Origin: Amphiura filiformis
Taxonomy: Eukaryota; Echinodermata; Ophiuroidea; Amphilepidida; Amphiuridae
Reading direction: 5' to 3'
NCBI RefSeq assembly: GCF_039555335.1
Contig: NC_092647.1
Location: 7,067,459-7,131,458 of the forward strand
Length of the DNA stretch: 64,000 bases
Shown piece after piece: positions 30,601 to 40,675 of this stretch; position 1 is the first letter of the stretch; each line of letters starts with the position of its first letter. A program made the translations under genes and the position numbers. The notes under the pieces are model-generated. The model saw only the letters and a list, made by a program, of their open reading frames with translations. It was not told where the DNA came from and did not search any database.

Positions 30601-32990
30601 TAGGGTGCAACTCTACTAGTCTTATTACAAGACTGCCCTACCCCAACCATAACCCCTAACCCTGAACTCCGTAAATGAGGACTAATTAGAGGTTAAAGCC
30701 ACAATGGATGATTTCTGTCAAATTTTAATTTTGTTATTCTTTGCCAAAAGTTATTACTATAATGAACACGTATTACTTATTGGGAGAGAAATTAGACAAA
30801 ATAATGCAAGTTTTCTTATAAAAACTCAAATTTTACTTAAATGAAAGCACTTCAGGCTTAGTCTTTATTCACATGGTATTTTAGTACACCATTGGGCATT
30901 AAAATCATGCAAAAAATAGAAATTTGATAGAAATTGAAGGCGTTGCTGTGGAGCAAATCACACATGTCTGTATGGACTAGTTGTGATTTTGTTGTGGTTC
31001 AAATGAGTGAACAAATGCCTCAATATTTGTGATGTGTCATGTCAAAAGCAGACACTTTTGGGCAGGTTATCAATTTTAAGGTTTTTACATATCTTAAATA
31101 TAGAGATATTTTGCTCCACAACGCCGTTTTCCCCATAAAATCGGACATTCCTAAGCGAAGATATTGAGTTCGTAAGTTATGGTATTATAAAATTGGAAAT
31201 TGAGATATCGGCCTTTGAAAATATTATTGACAATGTTGAGAGTAGGAATTACCTTGAAAAATGTCTCAAAAATACCAGATGCCAGTTACAGACAATATTT
31301 TAACATTAATAACATCACAAATTCGCAACAAACCAAAATTGTGAAAAAATTACCCCGGGCAGAATTTTGGCTATATCTCCATTAACGATCCTGCCCAAAA
31401 GTGTCTGCTTTTGACATGACACATCACATTTTTGCCATTCAACTCAATCATATTCAGTCATATACCTCATTCATTAACATCAGGTGAATTGCCTTTTAAC
31501 ACAATTGAAATCCCAAATTAATGGCCAATCACTCATTTGCAATTGACATGACTTGTTCATTACCTCGTAATAAATGTTTGAAGAGATGCACTAGGCTTTT
31601 GTGTGATTTTGGCCCGATAATATGGTCCAGGACCATATGGAGCATGTACTTAAATTGAAAATATTTATAAGTCAAACATCCTCCTGTACCATATGGTGCA
31701 GGACCATAATGTGGCAATCTCTTATTGGTTATTTTGCATCATGAACATTTATGCATTTATGAATATTCAATTATTTTGATAAGATCAATACCAAACTATT
31801 TTGCAATGTCATTTTTACAACTTGTTGTTTTTTTTTGTGTGTGTCAAACAGGCGTAGCTCAAAATCGAACCAATGCCAACACAGGGTTATATGCCAAGGC
31901 ATGCTGTACAGTAGCAAAGGATCTTGGGATTGAGGTGCTTGATATATATACCATCATGCAACAGGAGCCAGTAAGTATATCATGGCTTTGACTTAATTTG
32001 CTCTCAATTCCACAGCAGAAGTACAGCATTGATATTTATATGTTATGACCCTTCACACCAGGTTTATGGAGGATGTTAGAAATTATAACTACTATACTAT
32101 GTAGTTGTGTTGGCTTATGAGTATCTGGAAAATACTAAGCAGATTGCCCCATGTTCACTGATAGGTTGGTAGCTCTGAAAAGAGTTGCAAAAAAGCAGAT
32201 TGACACTATCTACTGTAGATTGGTGGCCCTGAAAAGAGCCGTTGAAGGGAACTGCCAAATTGGTGGCCCTAAAAAGAGCCGTAGGCTGCACCTTGTCTAT
32301 GCAAATTATATGGTAAATATATGTAACAAAGTAGACTGCTGCAAAATAGGATAACATTTGCATATATCAGCATGTTTTATCTGATTAATCATATTTTTTT
32401 CAGTCATAAGGCTAAAGAAAAAAGAAAAATTAATGTTATGAGAAAAAAGAAAATTAACATTATGTCTCAAAGCCCTTGGCAGTTTGAAAAACAAATGCAG
32501 AATGCATTTTTTTAAAAAGATTTTTTTAATTTCAATTTTGAATTAAGATGTCTGATGTCATTTCTGAGTGGTCAAAAGTACACAGCCTAACATTTGCGCA
32601 ATCGAAGTACAAATATCAATTCTTAAACAATGCAATATTTCTCAGAATGTTTATGGCAAAAACCTAAAAAAAAAAAAAAAGGAAATAAAAATGAACTTGT
32701 TGTTCCAGCTGAAATGGACACGCTAATAAAAACGAACATGCGGGGGCCTTTGAGACATATACAATGTAGCATTTGTTTTACCCTTATTTGATTTTCTTTT
32801 TTTCTTCTTTTTGTCACAGAAGTGGGAAAGATATTTATTGGATGGCCTTCACTTGTCCCCGGATGGCAATCAATTTCTCGGCGAACAACTTTGGAAAATG
32901 CTAGAACCTAAGACAAGGGATTTGCCAATGCAGCTACCAGATTGGAAAGATGTTGATCCAAATAATCCAGAGGAAGCACTTTTAAAATAA
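24644..32990 (+). CDS. IAH1: SGNH/GDSL esterase, isoamyl acetate-hydrolysing esterase 1 family (gene span)
   Basis: Exons 24644-24697, 26158-26210, 27422-27620 (3a) or 29804-29999 (3b), 30454-30565, 31852-31970 and 32820-32990 join in phase to 235 codons with 3a or 234 with 3b (human IAH1 is about 248). The family hydrolyses small carboxylic esters. SGNH blocks are present: block I LFGDSITQ (nucleophile Ser15), block II NRG(L/F)SGYN with oxyanion Gly47, block III G(A/T)ND with Asn79, and block V DGLHLSPDG with Asp187 and His190. No signal peptide is seen, so a cytosolic enzyme is expected. An in-frame TAA lies two codons before the first ATG and fixes the start. Exon 3 is present twice; see the separate entries. 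Confidence 0.95.
24871..24907. repeat. Fold-back MITE family A, fragment
   Basis: GGGTTATTTCAGTTGAAATC and CACCCTCTATGGGGG match the left arm of the copy at 1228. IAH1 intron 1. Confidence 0.5.
26158..26210 (+). CDS. IAH1: IAH1 exon 2
   Basis: FSFGEGGWGAFIADKLQ plus two bases (AG) of an Arg codon. Acceptor TGTACAG, donor GTAAGA. Confidence 0.95.
26287..26460. repeat. Fold-back MITE family A, copy 3
   Basis: Contains CACCCCTATGGAAGACATAA, TCCCACACAGGGGGTGTAG and their inverse. IAH1 intron 2. Confidence 0.75.
27422..27620 (+). CDS. IAH1: IAH1 exon 3a (blocks II and III, version a)
   Basis: Encodes KCDVVNRGLSGYN, LPRLLPKSQIP, FMGANDAALEELYPQQY and ending YVANMK (66 codons plus the split Arg). 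Acceptor has a strong pyrimidine tract (TCTCTCATTTTTGGCAG). The donor GTTGGT is weak. Its GAND matches the common IAH1 form. Confidence 0.9.
28316..28538. repeat. MITE with 30-bp terminal inverted repeats
   Basis: TACTGTAAAACCCCGTCTAC and AAGCATATAGTG return inverted as CACTATATATGCTTGTAGAC and GGGGTTTTACGGTA. It lies between IAH1 exons 3a and 3b. Confidence 0.85.
29804..29999 (+). CDS. IAH1: IAH1 exon 3b (duplicate of 3a, candidate mutually exclusive exon)
   Basis: Encodes KCDIVNRGFSGYN, KVIPKTAIPAITM, LFGTNDATLDSS and ending CLNIK (65 codons plus the split Arg). Entry and exit phases are identical to 3a and all SGNH residues are kept, so it looks functional rather than decayed. Identity to 3a is roughly half by eye. 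Acceptor pyrimidine tract is weak; donor GTACAC. Confidence 0.85.
30046..30330. repeat. Dispersed repeat, copy 2 (see 6880)
   Basis: AACTATTTTGATTGGCTACA, TATTTTGATTGGTTATTCAG and GAACCAATCAGA match the copy at 6880-7100. A short internal segment (CAGCATATCAT ... CCAATCAGA) is duplicated. Confidence 0.6.
30454..30565 (+). CDS. IAH1: IAH1 exon 4
   Basis: AMIDYLQEGGLEASKIVLIT and PPPIYGEGWKKHCQTTY, matching the ILITPTP region of the family. Acceptor TTTAACAAG (ends AAG), donor GTAAGA. Confidence 0.92.
30826..30935. repeat. Dispersed repeat, copy 1 (see 63732)
   Basis: AAAGCACTTCAGGCTTAGTC, CACATGGTATTTTAGTACAC and GGGCATTAAAATCATGCAAA match 63732-63838. Confidence 0.65.
31029..31428. repeat. 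MITE with 39-bp inverted ends
   Basis: TGTGATGTGTCATGTCAAAA and GCAGACACTTTTGGGCAGG return inverted at 31390-31428. IAH1 intron 4. Confidence 0.8.
31852..31970 (+). CDS. IAH1: IAH1 exon 5
   Basis: GVAQNRTNANTGLYAKACCT and then KDLGIEVLDIYTIMQQEP. Acceptor TCAAACAG, donor GTAAGT. Confidence 0.95.
32165..32285 (-). repeat. Three histone-type 3' stem-loops in tandem (minus strand)
   Basis: The minus strand has three stem-loops at 32265-32280, 32225-32240 and 32171-32186, of the form GGCTCTTTTCAGGGCC followed by ACCAA and preceded by ACG or CAA. This is the arrangement of the metazoan replication-dependent histone mRNA 3' end. Stems are imperfect in two copies (GGCTCTTTTTAGGGCC, AACTCTTTTCAGAGCT). 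No histone coding sequence is nearby. IAH1 intron 5. Confidence 0.6.
32820..32990 (+). CDS. IAH1: IAH1 exon 6 (block V, Asp-His; C-terminus)
   Basis: KWERYLLDGLHLSPDGNQFL continuing to PDWKDVDPNNPEEALLK and TAA at 32988-32990. Contains the D-x-x-H of the catalytic triad. Confidence 0.95.
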   Translation, partial: KWERYLLDGLHLSPDGNQFLGEQLWKMLEPKTRDLPMQLPDWKDVDPNNPEEALLK

Positions 32991-33788
32991 ACCATTCTGT
33001 ATACATTTTACTCTTTAGAGTGCCTTAATTGAATACTTACAAAATGTGGGTTTGGACTCAAGTGTCTATTTGTATTATGTAAATCATGTCTGGGTAAGCT
33101 TTTCTAAAAAATGGACCAAATATGTTGTATATCGAAATCATGCCAGGCCATGGGTGGTTCAAGTACAGACAAAAGCATGTGATGATGTGTGATTTGCACA
33201 CTTAGTATGAGTAAATGTGATATTACGGTGCATGTGATTGGTCTTGAGCAGTTCCTAAACAGCATTTTAAAATGCCTGGTTGCTACATTATACGTAATAA
33301 TTGAAGAAATAAAGGGTAATGCCAAATCCTTTACACAAAACACTGAAATTCATTGTTACTACATTCCATAGGTTTTATACAGGGTGGTCCAGAATGATTT
33401 ATACCGAGAAAGTTTAATTTTGTTAGGTAAGAATAGCATTGCTATAGGTCATGTTGGTCGTATTGTTTTAAATTCTAAGTTCTACATATATTTAGCTTTC
33501 TTGGGAATTCTAGATTTAAAAAAATTGAATGTTTCTAATAGAAGTTACAGAAAATTGCTTAAAAGTGGTGAATTCTTAGTTTTGACAAAACAACCTATTT
33601 TTGAATTAATTAATTATTGATTTCTCTAATATATTACACATTATGGCTGGACGGTGGTGATAAAGCATCCATATGACATGCAGGTAGCATTAACTTTCTT
33701 GCATAGTGACCGATATGGACTGTTCCATTCAACTTTGCTGCACCTCGTTGAATGGGAGAGTCCATAATTCACTTCCAACTCATGAAAA
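32991..33788. other. IAH1 downstream region
   Basis: No gene recognised. AATAAA at 33308-33313 is one possible IAH1 polyadenylation signal. An open stretch at 33384-33620 has no recognisable domain. Confidence 0.4.
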
Positions 33789-33801
33789 TATTCTTATTGT
33801 A

Positions 33802-34780
33802 AATTAGTAGATAATTAAATCTGGTCAACCAGAAAAAACTCACTTTTTGGTCAGATGGAATCACCGACGTTTCGGCCAAAACCTTTGGCCTTCAGCTGGG
33901 TGGATGATGTAGGGTCATCCGAGGTCAATCGATGAGTGTAGTGAATACTCTTTATCACAGGGCCGATACCATCATCACAAAGGACTCTGATAAGATCAAT
34001 GAGCACCAACACTTGCGCCACGCCTTGAAAACGTGTGGTTACAAAGACTGGGCAATTGACAAGGCCCTAAATCGTGGTGAGAAAGACGCTAAACCAGCCA
34101 GCGAACCCACCACGCCTTCTGGTACCAAGACTTTTGTCACCATCCCCTACCATGGGGATGTTTCAGAGAAATTAAAGAGGATCTACCGCGATCACGGCAT
34201 CACTACACACTTCAAGCCAACCAATACCCTGCGGCAGTCGCTAGTACACCCAAAGGACAAACAGCCCAAGGGCCGTTTAAGTGGTGTTGTGTATGGTGTC
34301 CAGTGCGCTGAAGATCAGGTGTGCCAAGACCATTACATTGGTGAAACCGGCCAACCACTGCAGAGTCGCATGTCCCAACATAGACGCGCCAGTTCAAGTG
34401 ACAACGATTCAGCTGTCTACAAACACCTTAAGGGCAGTGGTCACAGTTTTGACATTGACGACGTTGTAATTTTGGACCGTGAACCCGTTGGTTCGAACGG
34501 GAGTCAAAGAAAGCAGTGTGGGTACGAGGCGAACAACCGTCACTCAACAGGAGCGGGGCGTTAGAGTGAATCTGTCACATGGTTGGGATCGGGTCATCAA
34601 GCAACTTCCTCATCGATTGACCTCGGATGCCCCTCAATCATCCACCCAGCTGAAGGCCAAAGGTTTTGGCCGAAACGTCGGTGATTCCATCTGACCAAAA
34701 AGTGAGTTTTTTCTGGTTGACCAGATTTAATTATCTACTAATTGATCAAATCCCAGATGACTGAAAGTATACACAGTGTT
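33802..34780 (+). mobile_element. Penelope-like cassette bounded by long inverted repeats
   Basis: Left arm 33802-33936 and right arm 34609-34743 are near-perfect inverted copies of about 135 bp (AATTAGTAGATAATTAAATC ... GACCTCGGATG region). A 12-bp direct repeat, ATTCTTATTGTA, lies at 33790-33801 and again at 34781-34792 and looks like a target-site duplication. If so, the element spans 33802-34780 with about 37 extra bases on the right. It encodes only the Penelope endonuclease region; the RT is absent. Confidence 0.8.
33932..34564 (+). CDS. Penelope-type GIY-YIG endonuclease ORF
   Basis: A 210-codon frame. The N-terminal part, NTLYHRADTIITKDSDK and LKTCGYKDWAIDKAL, matches the connector that follows the RT thumb of Penelope-like elements. 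A GIY-YIG nuclease starts at GVVYGVQC and continues through HYIGETGQPLQSRMSQH, with the extra Cys residues typical of Penelope elements. The C-terminal part after REPVGSNG probably shifts frame: family members continue with a Trp/Arg/Glu helix, whose trace is in the next frame (VRTGVKESSVGTRR). The active centre looks complete, but the ORF starts inside the left arm and lacks an RT. It is either a non-autonomous unit or a deletion derivative. Confidence 0.8.
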   Translation: MSVVNTLYHRADTIITKDSDKINEHQHLRHALKTCGYKDWAIDKALNRGEKDAKPASEPTTPSGTKTFVTIPYHGDVSEKLKRIYRDHGITTHFKPTNTLRQSLVHPKDKQPKGRLSGVVYGVQCAEDQVCQDHYIGETGQPLQSRMSQHRRASSSDNDSAVYKHLKGSGHSFDIDDVVILDREPVGSNGSQRKQCGYEANNRHSTGAGR

Positions 34781-34792
34781 ATTCTTATTGTA

Positions 34793-35099
34793 GTTTATTG
34801 TACAATTAATGTGGGGTATGTTAGCATTTTATTTTCTTAAATAAATTTCTTAAACTGTGACTGATTTCTGATGAGTGTGTTATTTATGGTTCTGTTCCAC
34901 ATGCACTGATTGAGTTTGCCATGGAATTCATGTGAATTCCTGAGAAGGTGAGAATCTTCATCATGCAGTATGTTCAGTATGTGGTTTTCAGATGCCGTTT
35001 TCATTTAAACCTCAAGCAGAGCTAGGAAATTGGAATACCAATGGGCTGTTCAAAAGCCTTGGGCGCTGATACACAAGAAGAGTCAAAGAGAATGGATCA
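34793..35099. other. Intergenic, nothing recognised
   Basis: AT-rich spacer without recognisable features. Confidence 0.4.
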
Positions 35100-35310
35100 A
35101 AAGTCAATGGATGTCTTGAAGCCATTGATCAGTGTGGTGCTTGAAATATGGTCTCATGCCACAGATTATGTGGCCACTCACAGTCTACGAGGTAGCAATA
35201 ACTCGTGATCGGGTAAGGGCAATGGAGCGGCAGATCAACAACTTTGTCAAGAAGTGGCTTGGAGCTCCAAGGTCGCCAAAGCAGTTTCAAGGTTGCCAAA
35301 GCAAGATCAT
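35100..35310 (+). mobile_element. REL-type LINE fragment, left piece
   Basis: The plus strand reads YGLMPQIMWPLTVYEVAITR and then NNFVKKWLGAPRSPK. This motif set follows the RT in non-LTR elements whose C-terminus carries a zinc knuckle and a restriction-like endonuclease. It is continued by the piece at 36140 after an insertion. Confidence 0.65.
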
Positions 35311-35344
35311 TTATGACCCTGAGAGACTCAAAGGACCCGGTAAT

Positions 35345-36125
35345 CAAGAAAAAAATATCTTGGTTCCATGATGGGCTCTAGCACCAGTGACCTCTCCCGA
35401 CGGAAGGCGCTTGCTTGGTATGCATTTTGGAAACTGGAGCACCTGTGGAGAAGTCCAACAATCACTGTTGCAACAAAAGTCAAGCTGTTTCACACCACTT
35501 GTGTTACAGTATTGCTCTATGGCTGCGAGTCCTGGGTGATATCTACTGACATGGAAAATAAGATCAACGCTTTTGGTACATCATGTTACAGGATAATGCT
35601 GAACATCAAGCGCACTGACCATGTTAGAAATGAAAGGGTATATACCATCACCAACACTGTGCCTCTTATCAACTCTGTCATATCACGACAACTACGATTC
35701 CTTGGACATATCCTGAGGATGCAGGAAGATGAACCATGCAGAAGATATGCTCTCTACACCCCATTACATGGTAAAAGAAGACCTGAAAGGCAAAGAACAT
35801 CCTACTTGCCTTATGCGCAAAAACTGTTGGGGGATTTCGACAACTTTCTACTGCCAGATGCAAATGAATCAAGAACACCCAGCCAGATGTTAGGTCAGGG
35901 AGAAAGTGGACAGCCATCTTGGTAGTTGAGGAAGCAGAATCAAGACTGAAGCACAAGGAGATGTTTGGCGCTACCCAGCTAGGCTGTCAGGGGCTTGGTT
36001 GGACTGCACAAATGGTGGTCATCTTTAGACAAGGAACGCCACATGCTGGTTTCCCAGGAGATATAAAGAGAGGCAGAAGAGGAGAAGAGACTGGCTACAG
36101 TGGCTTATTTTAAAGCTAAATAAGG
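35345..36125 (+). mobile_element. LINE RT 3' fragment nested in the REL-type LINE
   Basis: An open frame encodes LSRRKALAWYAFWKLEHLWR, LLYGCESWVIS, RQLRFLGHILRMQEDEP and KRRPERQRTSYLPYAQKLLG, the typical C-terminal tail of an APE-type LINE ORF2. It interrupts the older element on both sides. Confidence 0.75.
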
Positions 36126-36139
36126 CGCTTGGGCACAAT

Positions 36140-36830
36140 GGAGGAGTGTTGAACAAGGCAACATTTATTGGGGCATACTTTGGCAGATGGAACCTCTTCG
36201 GATCTCATTTCTGTGCAGGTCAACATAGGATCTATTGCCAACACCAGTCACAACCTGAGCGTCTGTTATGAGGATAAGAAGGGTTCTTTGCAACATATTC
36301 TGAGTGTATGTACACCTGCTCTTGCAAGTATGTACACCTGGATGAGGCATAATGAGGTCCTCTGAGTGATAGTGGAGGCAGTCAAGCTGCCAGTTGGTCA
36401 AAATAATGTTTCACAAGCTCCAACCATCATGAAGCACTACATTCATTTGTGAAGGAGAGCTCTCAGTGCAGGTCATACAGTTCCACTTCAAGATCGAGCA
36501 TCCTTTCTTCAGCAAACGACTGGTGCATTAAAGCTGATCTGGATGGCAAAGGAGGATTTCCAGGAGAGATATTGTGACCACTGCACTCGTCCAGATATTG
36601 TCATGGTCAGAGGGTGGAAATAAAGTGATCATTGGAGAGCTGACTCTCCCATGTGAAGACAGCATTGGTGAAGTTCATGAGAGAAAATTGACCAAGTATT
36701 CAGAATTGAGAGTAGAGGTTGAAAGGCTTCTTCCTACCCATTCAAAGTCAGCTGCCTTGGTTTTGTTGCACACACTTTGCAGAAGTGTTTGCGAGATCTA
36801 GGCTTAAACAGAGGAGAGATAAAGTAAGTT
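36140..36830 (+). mobile_element. REL-type LINE fragment, right piece (zinc knuckle and endonuclease)
   Basis: In shifting frames: LWQMEPLRISFL and DLLPTPVTT, then CYEDKKGSLQHILSVC (Cys/His knuckle), then MYTWMRHNEVL. A restriction-like nuclease region follows: RPDIVMV, EGGNKVIIGELTLPCEDSIG, EVHERKLTKYSEL and a frame-shifted VSCLGFVAHTLQKCL. Stops and shifts show it is dead. Confidence 0.65.
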
Positions 36831-37859
36831 AGCAGGGGAACGTCAGAGGCTGCAGAATCATGATCGTTGTTGTGGGTGTGGTCCAAGTATACATTCAGAA
36901 GAGTAGATAATCTGAAAGTGAAGTACATCAGCAGTCATGTCCTTAGCCAGGTCAGGCAGATCAGCTACTAAGTCTTGTTCCCATTCCTTCATATCAACCC
37001 CAGTCAGCTAGGGCATAACAGTTAAGTAATTGCGGCTGCGTGGTAGGGTTAGAGGCGCCGGATACCGTCTGCTTACTACAGAATAGTCTTTGGTACACAG
37101 ATCCCCTTTTGACGATGATGGAGTATCCCTATGGGTAAAGCGTCTTGTTTGGTCAATCTGACATATTATGGGTGCTAATCATTGCTGACTGGTGCTTGAT
37201 CTCTTCTTTTGGTTGATCTCTTCTTTTGGCCTGTGCCCGATACATTTTCTGAGAAGCAGATTATTTAGCAGCAGATGCTAGAAACATATTTTTAGTTTAT
37301 TAGTAGCTCAACAGTGGGAGGTGGTGTTTTTCCACTGCTGGCCCCCACCTCGAGGGAGTCTTGATTATAAGAGGGTCGAAACTCCCAAAGACAGGTGGCA
37401 ATCAACTGGTGATCTCGCTGGTGAAAGCACAAGACAATATCCATCTGTGGTCTTTGTGTATATTTACCTTAACATGCATGTGTGTAGAATGTCTTGTGCA
37501 TTTGAGTGGCATTGTGCTATGATCGATCGGTCCACCAAAAAACATTTTTTATGCACTGATTTGCCCTATACGTGTTAAAAGAGAAACTAAAGAGTTAAAT
37601 TACGTAATTTTGGTTCATTTTAGCACTAAATTCAGGCTAAATTGTAAAAATTCTGCACTAGCATTCGTCCTAGTAAATTCATTCTGAGGGAGTCAATTTT
37701 TCCCTTCTTGGAACTTTTGAGAAAATGTTAAGCAACTTGGTGTAACTTTTGAGTAACCTTATGGAATTTTGGACACGGGGCATGGAGCGGAAATGGGGTC
37801 TGGGAACATTCAATGGTGAATTTGGTACGCATGTGGTGGTCAGCATCTGGAGCCCAGAG
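36831..37859. other. Probable LINE 3' flank and intergenic sequence
   Basis: May include the 3' UTR of the REL-type LINE (to about 37450; CCCACCTCGAGGGAGTCTTG near 37350). Nothing else recognised. Confidence 0.3.
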
Positions 37860-38120
37860 AGAGATCCAAGGCTCTTGGTGGTCAGAATAATACGACACGT
37901 TTGTAAATATTCACCGGGATATTCACCAACCTGTGATATTGCACGTCGGTCAAACTACTGTGCCAAACTGGGATTGTTCAACCACTCGGCGTTAAATACT
38001 GGTAAACTCAGGTCCTCAATGGGTAGCCCAAACCGTTTCAGACGATTTCCGATGATGAGTATGGTCTACATAGTCAAAGGCCTTGGAAAAACCTGTCACA
38101 CACGAAATAACTAATAGTAG
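37860..38120 (-). mobile_element. Short LINE RT fragment
   Basis: The minus strand reads GFSKAFDYVDHT near 38090, a typical RT F-S-K-A-F-D-x-V-D-H motif. The remainder is too decayed to place. Confidence 0.4.
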
Positions 38121-39651
38121 GGATGACCAATGAACCATCAACTTGATTAGAACACTCCCATAGACATGCAGGGAGCTCAACTGTGCACTGCTTGCACAGA
38201 CATTTCTAAATTGATCTCATTCTTTTATTTTTCAATATTTTTCTGTACAAATTGGGGAAGTTAATGCCAATTATATTTTGTAACTATCTTGCAAATTACA
38301 GCAACATAACTTATTTAATTTTCCTGTAAGTGCGAATCAAAATTGGTCCATCACCACAGTGCGCTTAATTGCCAGTGGCTGAGTTCAGCACTGCTCAAGA
38401 ATGGCACAAAATATTCATGTCAATAATTTCAGGTGAAAAACGTGGCCTACTGAGCTGAAATTTGACAGAGTTGCCAGTAATACCTCTATCATACCCTCTG
38501 TACAAAGGTTAAAATATTGAACAAGTAGATCTCGAGTTAAAAATTAAATCACCAGCTTCCCTTTGGAATTTTCATATTCCTTTCGAATCATGCTAAGAAG
38601 ACACCTTTCTGAACATAAATGTGAAGTTTCGTGCTCATTTGATGTATTTTTCACCTGATTTCAACCCTAAACATTTTCTTATATTTATACCATCTGCACT
38701 GATTTGCTGCTAAACAAGCACAGGAGCTGTACTTTTAAAATACGCGCCTAATCAATAATGAGTCTTTCACTCCATTGTTAAAGTATTGTGCTCCCTGTAG
38801 CATATAAAGTGACCAGGCCCTGGAGTGTGATGGTTTTGTAGCACATGACAGTGGTCATTCAAGCCTATCAAGGTCAGTTATTAGCCACTTGCTGAATGGC
38901 TGGGCATTTTCAGCTATCAAAGAGATACCTTATGCTACTGCCAATCACAATAGAGGTTAAACATTTTGTTAAAACCCCAGAAGTGATATCAGGACAAAGC
39001 TGTGCATGTTGGTACTTGATTGTTTGGATTCCTATGTTGAAAATCCCTTGTAGTACATTAGTATTTTTCTTATGTGTAGTGTATATTGTTGTGGAAAAAA
39101 GTTCACCTGGACTTTTGATTTTGTGCCACTTTGGCCATTATGGATGATTTTTGGCAAATGTTTTCTAAAAGCATGATTTGAGTGCCTCGTTTAGAAGAAA
39201 TACTTAATGCTATTGACTAGTAAAGTGCCATTTCATATGAAACCACTTTGATACTTTCACAATATGCTTGTTTCATGTTTGCATATATATTAAAATAAAG
39301 AAATATAAAAGGTAAATATATGCTTATACCAATTTTGCTCACATTGCTATATTTAGACTTTGTCAATTTATTTCGTTCCAATGACCGGTCAGAATGGGAA
39401 ACTTTGAAAATTCATAATTCGAAAAGTTTTTGACCGATTTTGACCATTTAACCACCAAAATACTTCTGTTGATGAGTTCTTTCCAGAAAACAATCTTTTG
39501 TAGCAATAGGGCAACATGAAATTATGATGGTCATCCCTACATAGCGTTGCATTTATCATTGCCCCTGTAATAAAACCATACTTGAGACTATCGATGGTCT
39601 ATGGTAAAACACATCCAAGTAGTTCAATCGGGTGCAGCCTGTAGGCTTACT
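38121..39651. other. Intergenic, nothing recognised
   Basis: No coding, RNA or clear repeat signal was found. Confidence 0.4.
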
Positions 39652-40110
39652 GTCACTCAGAAGACCCGGTAGAAGCTAGTAGAGAAGACCCGCTATTCAG
39701 AAAACCCATTATTCAGAAGGCCCGCTACTCCGAATTTTCTGTGTAGCGGGCCTTCTAAATAACGGACTTTAGTAGCCTAGTGGGCCTTTTGTTGAATTAT
39801 TATGTAAAAGTCCCGACTTCTGACTATAGCGTGCTGTATCCAACCCTAACCCTAATCCCAACCCCTAACCATAACCCCTTACCATAACCATAACCCTGCA
39901 AAGGCCCGTTAATCCGAAGGCCCGCTACTCGGAAAATACCCGCCTCCTATACAATTTTTATGAGTAGCGGGCCTTCTGATTAACAGGTTTTCTAATCAAC
40001 GGGTCTTCTGGTTAGCGGGTCATTTTAAATGAAAACAAGCCCGCTATACAGAATTTGGCGGGTTTTCTGAATAGTGGGCCTTCTGAGTAACGGGTCTTCT
40101 GAGTGACGGT
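39652..40110. repeat. Foldback array of GGCCCGCTA units
   Basis: Units of about 15-16 bp, TCAGAAGRCCCGCTAYT, occur at least ten times. They run in one orientation at the left edge (39658-39730) and inverted at the right (40050-40109), with mixed orientation between. The centre (39840-39900) is a run of CCCTAACC-like repeats. Confidence 0.75.
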
Positions 40111-40675
40111 TGCCCCCCCCCCTTGCAATCAAGCAATGGGTAGGCCTATTATTAGTGGAAGGGCCTTTGTAGGTTGGTTGTGTGAGATGTGTGTAGGGTG
40201 GGGTGTTTGGGTAGGTATTAAGGGTTGTGTGTGTTATGGAATGGTGAGTCGGTGGTTTACCATCAGTGGTGGTGCCACGGGGGCATGGTGGAAAGCCCCC
40301 AGTCAACTTTTGCCCCCCTGTTTTCCCCAGTAAAAACTCAAAATTACAAAAATTCACACTTTTTGCGGCAATTTTGCCCAAAATTGGTTGATTTTGCTCC
40401 CCCTGAAATTCACTTTGCCCCCCCCCCGAAAAAATTCCTGGCGCCGCCACTGTTTACCATGATTAGGGGCTGTGCAATAATTATGAGCCCTCCCCCCCGG
40501 GTAAAATTTCCGAACGGGCCGCCAAAAATAGCTTTCCTCCCTCTCGGCTTGCCAAAAATCGCTTACCCTCCTCTCGGCCCGCCAAAACCCTTCCCCCCCT
40601 TTACACATGCCAAATTTGTGGGATCCCAATTTGCAACCCTTAAGTGGCCTAGATATAAACACCTGAAATGAAATA
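40111..40675. other. C-rich dispersed repeat region
   Basis: Short units of the form CTCGGC(C/T)(C/T)GCCAAAA(A/C)(T/C)CGCTT are repeated near 40500-40590 and recur at 41340-41395 and 49540-49570. Long open frames here are compositional. Confidence 0.45.

Noticed and set aside
37749-38114. A 121-codon plus-strand frame
   Set aside because: No recognisable domain; its minus strand carries an RT motif (SKAFDYVDH), so it is antisense to a LINE scrap.
39840-39900. Interstitial telomere (CCCTAA)n
   Set aside because: The repeats are irregular (CCCTAACC, CCATAACC) and short, typical of a degenerate simple repeat inside the foldback element.
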